This document shows positions 6,191-9,477 of a stretch of 9,477 bases of DNA, piece after piece. Position numbers and translations under genes: made by a program. Every line of letters begins with the position of its first letter. Position 1 is the stretch's first letter. The notes beneath the pieces are model-generated. The model worked only from the letters and a program-made list of their open reading frames with translations. It made no database searches and was not told the DNA's origin. This stretch comes from Nitrososphaerota archaeon (GTDB lineage Archaea > Thermoproteota > Nitrososphaeria > Nitrososphaerales > Nitrososphaeraceae). The stretch covers positions 1 to 9,477 of the forward strand of contig VBPR01000075.1 in NCBI GenBank assembly GCA_005877345.1. Reading direction: 5' to 3'.

Positions 6191-6480
6191 TTCTATCTAC
6201 ATAAATTGTGTCGAATCCGAAATATAATTCTTCTTTTATCGTAGTACCAAATTACATATCGTTCCTTACAGTACAATAAAATAAAAGATGACAAAATTAT
6301 TTAGTACGTTTTCATACCATAATTTGATAATGAAGTTACTTAATTTCAGTTCGATTTTTTTGATATGGCTACGAAATTATGGTAAACGGACGTAATTATA
6401 TCCCTATTTGTAATAATATTGACTTCATCATAAACAAATATGAAGAATTTGATGTTATTGAATATCTATTTTTGTTTCAT
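6191..6480. other. 290-base spacer with a long-range inverted repeat, no convincing gene
   Basis: I see no credible coding frame here. TACCATAATTT (6315-6325) recurs inverted as AAATTATGGTA (6374-6384), an 11-bp perfect repeat enclosing 48 bases. A short plus-strand frame (MKLLNFSSIFLIWLRNYGKR) between and across the arms has no other support. Upstream of the zinc-ribbon gene, AATTATATTT at about 33-42 bases before its ATG is a possible TATA box. Confidence 0.4.
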
Positions 6481-6615
6481 CTATTTCCACTGTCTTCGGT
6501 CTCCTTCTAATAACCCAGAATCACCATGTATTCTATCGATATGTTTCGATAACTCTTGGTTATTGTTAAATTTCGATGCGCAGTAAGGACATGAGACTTG
6601 TGCACTATCTGGCAA
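6481..6615 (-). CDS. Single C2H2 zinc-finger mini-protein (44 aa, uncertain start)
   Basis: Read from TTG at 6615-6613 to TAG at 6481-6483, this protein begins MPDSAQVSCPYCASKF and has one classical C2H2 finger: C9-P-Y-C12, twelve residues, H25, four residues, H30 (CPYC...KHIDRIH). A short polar tail ends in GDRRQWK. Hydrophobic finger positions (F16, L22) are in the right places. The likely role is nucleic-acid or protein binding; no target is known. The start is unclear. No ATG or GTG exists between the upstream in-frame stop and the finger, and a TATA-like CATATTA better fits initiation near an in-frame ACG codon at 6636, which would add seven residues (HPDIIAL after the start). TTG starts are common in this window, so the TTG at 6615 is used. 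It is one of three or four small zinc-binding genes in a row. Confidence 0.68.
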   Translation of the reverse strand: MPDSAQVSCPYCASKFNNNQELSKHIDRIHGDSGLLEGDRRQWK

Positions 6616-6713
6616 TGCTATAATATCTGGATGCGTTCAAATTAATCCTTTTGTTTAATATGTCAATACTACACAATCTGCAAAATAAAATAGGATATTA
6701 ACTTGCATACTAT

Positions 6714-6854
6714 CTAATGTTTTTTGTAAAATGATATTAAATCATCATCAGTTTCTATTATCCATTCTACTAGGGTATCATCTAATTTATGATATTTTAG
6801 ATGTTCTCTTCTTTTTTCCCTAATTATTTCTTCTTTACAGATTCCACATTTCAT
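6714..6854 (-). CDS. Single C2H2-like zinc-finger mini-protein (46 aa)
   Basis: Read from ATG (6854-6852) to TAG (6714-6716), the protein opens MKCGICKEEIIREKRREHLK with C3-x2-C6, then eleven residues, H18, three residues, H22: a compact C2H2-type finger. The second half (KLDDTLVEWIIETDDDLISF) is an acidic amphipathic region that may be a protein-interaction helix. An in-frame TTG at 6881 would add nine residues (MTLPVPNLF). A TATATA element centred near 6899 fits transcription starting between the two, which favours the ATG. The promoter overlaps a perfect 16-base palindrome, suggesting a regulated gene. No target is known. The finger pattern makes the coding call fairly strong despite the small size. 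Confidence 0.72.
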   Translation of the reverse strand: MKCGICKEEIIREKRREHLKYHKLDDTLVEWIIETDDDLISFYKKH

Positions 6855-6899
6855 GAAAAGATTTGGCACTGGTAATGTCAAAGTATAATTTTAACATAT

Positions 6900-6915
6900 A
6901 TATCACTAGTGATAT
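6900..6915. promoter_or_regulatory. Perfect 16-base palindrome overlapping the mini zinc-finger promoter
   Basis: ATATCACTAGTGATAT is a perfect palindrome. On the minus strand it runs directly into the TATATA element that probably drives the 46-aa zinc-finger gene, so a dimer bound here would compete with TBP/TFB. The candidate regulator could be the neighbouring winged-helix protein or another factor; this is inference. Confidence 0.5.
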
Positions 6916-6987
6916 TTTCAAATGGCTCAGAATACTAAAATCTATAAGATTATAAGCTCTTTGTGCAGTTATGATGTAGAGATAAGG

Positions 6988-7020
6988 AAAAAATAAAAAA
7001 AGTAGATTAAAAAAGAAAAA
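6988..7020 (-). terminator. Oligo-T tract downstream of the winged-helix gene
   Basis: On the minus strand, 12-44 bases after the stop codon at 7032, there are several runs of five to seven T (TTTTTCTTTTTT and TTTTTTTATTTTTT). Archaeal RNA polymerase terminates at such U-rich tracts without a hairpin, so this is a likely 3' end for the gene starting at 7298. Confidence 0.55.
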
Positions 7021-7031
7021 TATCTAATTTT

Positions 7032-7298
7032 TTATATTCTTTGTTCTTTCATTGAAGTTTGTAGAAGCTCGCCAATTTCGTTGTGCATCTTTAAGAAATT
7101 CAGTCCTTTCTCTGTGGTTTTGTAGGTTTGTGAGCCTTCTAAATATTCTAGTAAATTATTTTCAACAAGTACGGAGAGGTACTCTCTCAATTGAGCATAG
7201 CTTAGGAAAGCTTTGTACATGATTCTGGTTTTTGTTGTCCCACCATTTGCTGCTTCTAGGATCATTGCTACTATTTCTGTTCTACTTCTGTATTTCAT
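7032..7298 (-). CDS. Winged-helix DNA-binding transcriptional regulator (88 aa)
   Basis: This small protein is a winged-helix domain with almost nothing else. Residues MKYRSRTEIVAMILEAANGG form the first helix, TTKTRIMYKAFLSYAQLREY the turn and recognition helix region, and LSVLVENNLLEYLEGSQTYK the third helix and wing, followed by TTEKGLNFLKMHNEIGELLQ as a closing, probably dimerising, helix. This matches the archaeal 'predicted transcriptional regulator' wHTH family (HTH_45-like) that is greatly expanded in thaumarchaea. The frame stays open to a GTG at 7310, but the ATG at 7298 is preferred: TTAAAATAAATA at 7317-7328 lies 19-30 bases upstream of it. It acts in the cytoplasm on DNA; the target is unknown, though promoter palindromes nearby are candidates. 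Confidence 0.83.
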   Translation of the reverse strand: MKYRSRTEIVAMILEAANGGTTKTRIMYKAFLSYAQLREYLSVLVENNLLEYLEGSQTYKTTEKGLNFLKMHNEIGELLQTSMKEQRI

Positions 7299-7316
7299 AT
7301 CAAGATACACTAAACT

Positions 7317-7328
7317 TATTTATTTTAA
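7317..7328 (-). promoter_or_regulatory. TATA box for the winged-helix gene
   Basis: TTAAAATAAATA on the minus strand is 19-30 bases upstream of the ATG at 7298, supporting that start and a leaderless transcript. Confidence 0.45.
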
Positions 7329-7427
7329 TGTATTGGCACAATAATCTAGAACAAAACTACATTCACTGGGCATCTATGTTTGTTATACTATATGAATCTG
7401 AATAATTTCCAGTAATACTGTGTCTAT

Positions 7428-7442
7428 GAAAAATAAAAAATT
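7428..7442 (-). terminator. Oligo-T tract downstream of cdvA
   Basis: AATTTTTTATTTTTC on the minus strand lies about 32-46 bases after the cdvA stop codon, consistent with an archaeal U-rich termination signal. Confidence 0.45.
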
Positions 7443-7473
7443 CGAGTAATGCAGTTAAATTATTTGCAATACA

Positions 7474-8256
7474 TTAAGCTGTGTCTTTTGTAAGCACTTC
7501 ATTTAGCCAATTACCTTCTACCTCATCACCTTGAGCATCACCAGATGATACTGACCTTAGCTTTTCGTCATTCTCTATATCTGGATTGGTTTCCACTTCA
7601 CTTACATGGTATATATCCTCTTGGGGAGGGTTGATGTTTTTGTCTTCTGATTCATTTGAGACAACTTCTGAATGTGGATGAGTGATCCTTGACAGAAAGC
7701 TGTTTATTTCGTCTTTTTCTAATTTAATACGATCTAATAATTCAGTTGAATTTGTAATGATTTGTTGATATGTTTCTTCGAGAATATCATTACTCCTATA
7801 CTGCAACTTTGCATCGAAAATAATCGTTTTGATAGTTGTACTTTGGAAATCCAATTCTTGTAGTCTTGAATTCAAAGTATTTATGACATCTTGTTCGTTA
7901 CTTTCCAAGTCAACCAGTCTCTTTTCATATATTAAATGCAAAACTTCAGCGTCATCCTTCATCAAGTCGTTATCTGCAACCAAGTTCTCAAGTGCCTTAA
8001 CTCTCTTGAGTGTAAGATTTTTTTGTCTGAGTAATTTCTGAGCGTCCATTCGCCACTTTGGTATAAAAATCACATAGTCGCCCTGGACAAGCAACTGCTC
8101 ATATGATAGTTGTTTTAATCCAATTGAACCACAATCCACACCGATTGACTCTATAGAGCCATCGATATCAGTAACTAACCCGATTACCTTTCCCACATAC
8201 GCGCCATACATATCCTTTACCTGCTTTCCTACAAATTCGAGCTTTATATCGCTCAT
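7474..8256 (-). CDS. cdvA: Cell division protein CdvA
   Basis: This 260-aa protein is the membrane-recruiting partner of the archaeal ESCRT-III division machinery: CdvA marks the division site and recruits CdvB. The N-terminal PRC-barrel-like domain (about 5-70) shows VGKQVKDMYGAYVGKVIGLV, TDIDGSIESIGVDCG and YEQLLVQGDYVIFIPKWRMD. The central region (about 72-195) is a long coiled coil with LTLKRVKALENLV and IIFDAKLQYRSNDILEETY. The C-terminal tail (about 196-260) is acidic and low-complexity but ends in EVEGNWLNEVLTKDTA, a plausible short CdvB-binding peptide like the one CdvA carries in Sulfolobus. The frame is open further upstream to 8307, but ATG at 8256 matches the family N-terminus and has ATTATATC 20-27 bases upstream. 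No cdvB or cdvC is adjacent; in thaumarchaea the cdv genes are usually scattered. Confidence 0.9.
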   Translation of the reverse strand: MSDIKLEFVGKQVKDMYGAYVGKVIGLVTDIDGSIESIGVDCGSIGLKQLSYEQLLVQGDYVIFIPKWRMDAQKLLRQKNLTLKRVKALENLVADNDLMKDDAEVLHLIYEKRLVDLESNEQDVINTLNSRLQELDFQSTTIKTIIFDAKLQYRSNDILEETYQQIITNSTELLDRIKLEKDEINSFLSRITHPHSEVVSNESEDKNINPPQEDIYHVSEVETNPDIENDEKLRSVSSGDAQGDEVEGNWLNEVLTKDTA

Positions 8257-8275
8257 GAGGTTGAAGTTACATTCA

Positions 8276-8283
8276 GATATAAT
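8276..8283 (-). promoter_or_regulatory. TATA box for cdvA
   Basis: ATTATATC on the minus strand lies 20-27 bases upstream of the ATG at 8256, supporting that start and leaderless transcription. It sits in the 145-base region shared with the divergent ThyX-like gene. Confidence 0.5.
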
Positions 8284-8370
8284 GATGGCATTGTTAAAAA
8301 TAATCAATAATTTAGTAGATGTTTTAATACTTGGTATACTGGCAGCTTGAAATTATTGTAATCTGAATAA

Positions 8371-8380
8371 ATATGTATAT
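8371..8380 (+). promoter_or_regulatory. TATA box for the ThyX-like gene
   Basis: ATATGTATAT lies 22-31 bases upstream of the ATG at 8402, the expected distance for a leaderless archaeal gene. Confidence 0.5.
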
Positions 8381-8401
8381 GGACCATTTTCTATTAGTAT
8401 T

Positions 8402-9477
8402 ATGAATTTCAACTCTGTTTATGATTTTTCGGATCGAGAAAAATCTGTACTTGTTCAACATTTTTCAAATACAGATAAGCACGTATTTGCAATTACAACT
8501 CCTAGACAAGTCGATAGAGGCGCACTCATGTCCAGATATTCTCGATCGGATAAAACAATGAGAAAGATTTTTTTGGATGAATTTGTTACAAATCCGAACA
8601 GAGGAAAGGAATTCTATAGCAAAATATTATCAGAATATGGTGATGATTCTGTTGCGGAATTAGGAGAAGCACAAATTGCGATCGAGTGGATCTCCAACAT
8701 TGCGGCTAAAAAGATTGAGGATCAAAGAATTGGTTTATCCTATTTGGAGAAATCGTCTCGCTATATACCATTTGATCGGAAAGTTGGTAACATGTATAAA
8801 TATTATAGAGATGATAGAATACTCAAATCAAAATACGCAGATCAATATATAGAATCTTGTGACCACGCATTCGATGTTTATAGTAAAAGTATCAATTTAA
8901 TGCAGAAATTTATTGCAGAAATTGAACCAATTGATGATTTTGTGTATTTTGATTCCATTTCAAAATCAGAAAAACCCTTCTCCAAGCTCGCGAACGGGCA
9001 GGATATAGAATCGGCTAAGAAAGTGTACAATAGTACAGTAAGATCTAAAGCCCTGGATATTCTACGTAACTTGCTTCCTGCCGCCACTCTTACCAATTTG
9101 GGGATATCTGGAAACGGTAGAGCATTTGAATACCTCTTAACAAAATTGTACTGCTCCGAATTAAATGAGCTCAAGGTACTGGCTCATTTATTGAATTCTG
9201 AACTAGATTGTGTTATACCATCTTTTATCAAAAGGGTAAATGAAAAACATGGAAAATCTCTTCAGTCATTTATGATAAATACCAATAAGGAGATATCAAA
9301 ATTGACAGATAAATATCTTGGAAATATTCAACCTGATTCTTCTCCTGTGGATGTAAGGTTAATTGGTTATACTGATATTAAAGATGCAGAAGCGAATGTT
9401 GTTTCTGCAATATTATATGAACATGCACATGGACAATCACTTCATGACATAATGAAATTAGTTAAATCATTTCAACA
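8402..9477 (+). CDS. ThyX-like protein (FAD-dependent thymidylate synthase family), 3' end beyond window
   Basis: The frame is open from ATG 8402 to the window end (358 codons), already longer than a typical 220-260-aa ThyX, so a second domain or duplication is likely. ThyX makes dTMP from dUMP using methylene-tetrahydrofolate, FAD and NADPH. Family traces are RYSRSDKTMRKIFLDEF (45-61), GDDSVAELGEAQIAIEWIS (80-98), which parallels the GHxSxxEH segment, the signature-like QRIGLSYLEKSSRY (108-121), and ALDILRNLLPAATLTNLG (217-234) with GNGRAFEYLL (237-246), which matches the R-x-x-LP...T...N-x-R-x-x-x-x-x-x region. The canonical RHRxxSxNExSxRY reads Q-R-I-x-x-S-x-L-E-x-S-x-R-Y here, so the RHR triad is not conserved. 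It may be a divergent thymidylate synthase or a paralogue with another role. It is divergent from cdvA. Family membership is fairly secure; activity is not. Confidence 0.8.
   Translation, partial: MNFNSVYDFSDREKSVLVQHFSNTDKHVFAITTPRQVDRGALMSRYSRSDKTMRKIFLDEFVTNPNRGKEFYSKILSEYGDDSVAELGEAQIAIEWISNIAAKKIEDQRIGLSYLEKSSRYIPFDRKVGNMYKYYRDDRILKSKYADQYIESCDHAFDVYSKSINLMQKFIAEIEPIDDFVYFDSISKSEKPFSKLANGQDIESAKKVYNSTVRSKALDILRNLLPAATLTNLGISGNGRAFEYLLTKLYCSELNELKVLAHLLNSELDCVIPSFIKRVNEKHGKSLQSFMINTNKEISKLTDKYLGNIQPDSSPVDVRLIGYTDIKDAEANVVSAILYEHAHGQSLHDIMKLVKSFQ

Noticed and set aside
6018..6227. Plus-strand open frame of 69 codons with cysteines
   Set aside because: It lies opposite the zinc-ribbon gene, whose regular CxxC pairs are on the minus strand; the plus frame reads as a mirror artefact without a domain.
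8878..9174. Minus-strand 98-codon open frame
   Set aside because: It is fully inside the ThyX-like coding region, and its translation is hydrophobic or Ser-rich with no recognisable pattern.
1..9477. Mobile element, phage, CRISPR or defence system
   Set aside because: No transposase, integrase, repeat-spacer array or recognised defence gene on either strand; gene content is chromosomal housekeeping plus small regulators.

Overview
The window is AT-rich archaeal DNA, and its gene content points to an ammonia-oxidising thaumarchaeon (Nitrososphaeria), most likely a soil, Nitrosocosmicus-like lineage. The evidence is a CdvA cell-division protein of the thaumarchaeal type, an archaeal GINS (Gins51-type) replication subunit, a long ThyX-like protein, many tiny zinc-finger genes, frequent TTG start codons, and TATA boxes placed 20-30 bases upstream of start codons (leaderless transcripts). 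The tRNA carries archaeal-type bulge-helix-bulge introns. The genus is inference; the phylum-level assignment is fairly secure.

Layout, left to right. At 1-547 (minus) is the N-terminal part of a type I glutamine synthetase cut by the window edge. Divergent from it are a GINS subunit (728-1372) and a small three-helix membrane protein (1408-1692). Facing these on the minus strand are a 339-aa protein of unknown function with an HD-like histidine motif at its C-terminus, a CinA/MoaB-fold protein (COG1058 type) and an unrecognised ~150-aa protein. At 4364-4495 (plus) lies a tRNA-Ser(CGA) gene that I read as interrupted by two introns, one in the D-loop and one at the canonical 37/38 site. A 49-aa Cys/His-rich mini-protein (minus) and a secreted purple-acid-phosphatase-like metallophosphoesterase (4945-5868, plus) follow.

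From 5978 to 7310 the minus strand holds a run of very small regulator-like genes: a 70-aa six-cysteine zinc-ribbon protein, two single-finger C2H2 proteins of about 45 aa, and a winged-helix DNA-binding protein. They are separated by 100-300 base spacers that contain palindromes. The right end has cdvA (minus) and, divergent from it, the first 358 codons of a long ThyX-like protein.

Functionally the window mixes housekeeping (nitrogen assimilation, replication, division, thymidylate) with a patch of small putative regulators. There is no transposase, CRISPR array or phage module. The strongest unusual signals are the two-intron tRNA, whose introns are complementary to each other, the cluster of mini zinc-finger genes with palindromic promoter elements, and two enzymes (phosphoesterase and ThyX-like) whose signature catalytic residues are replaced.
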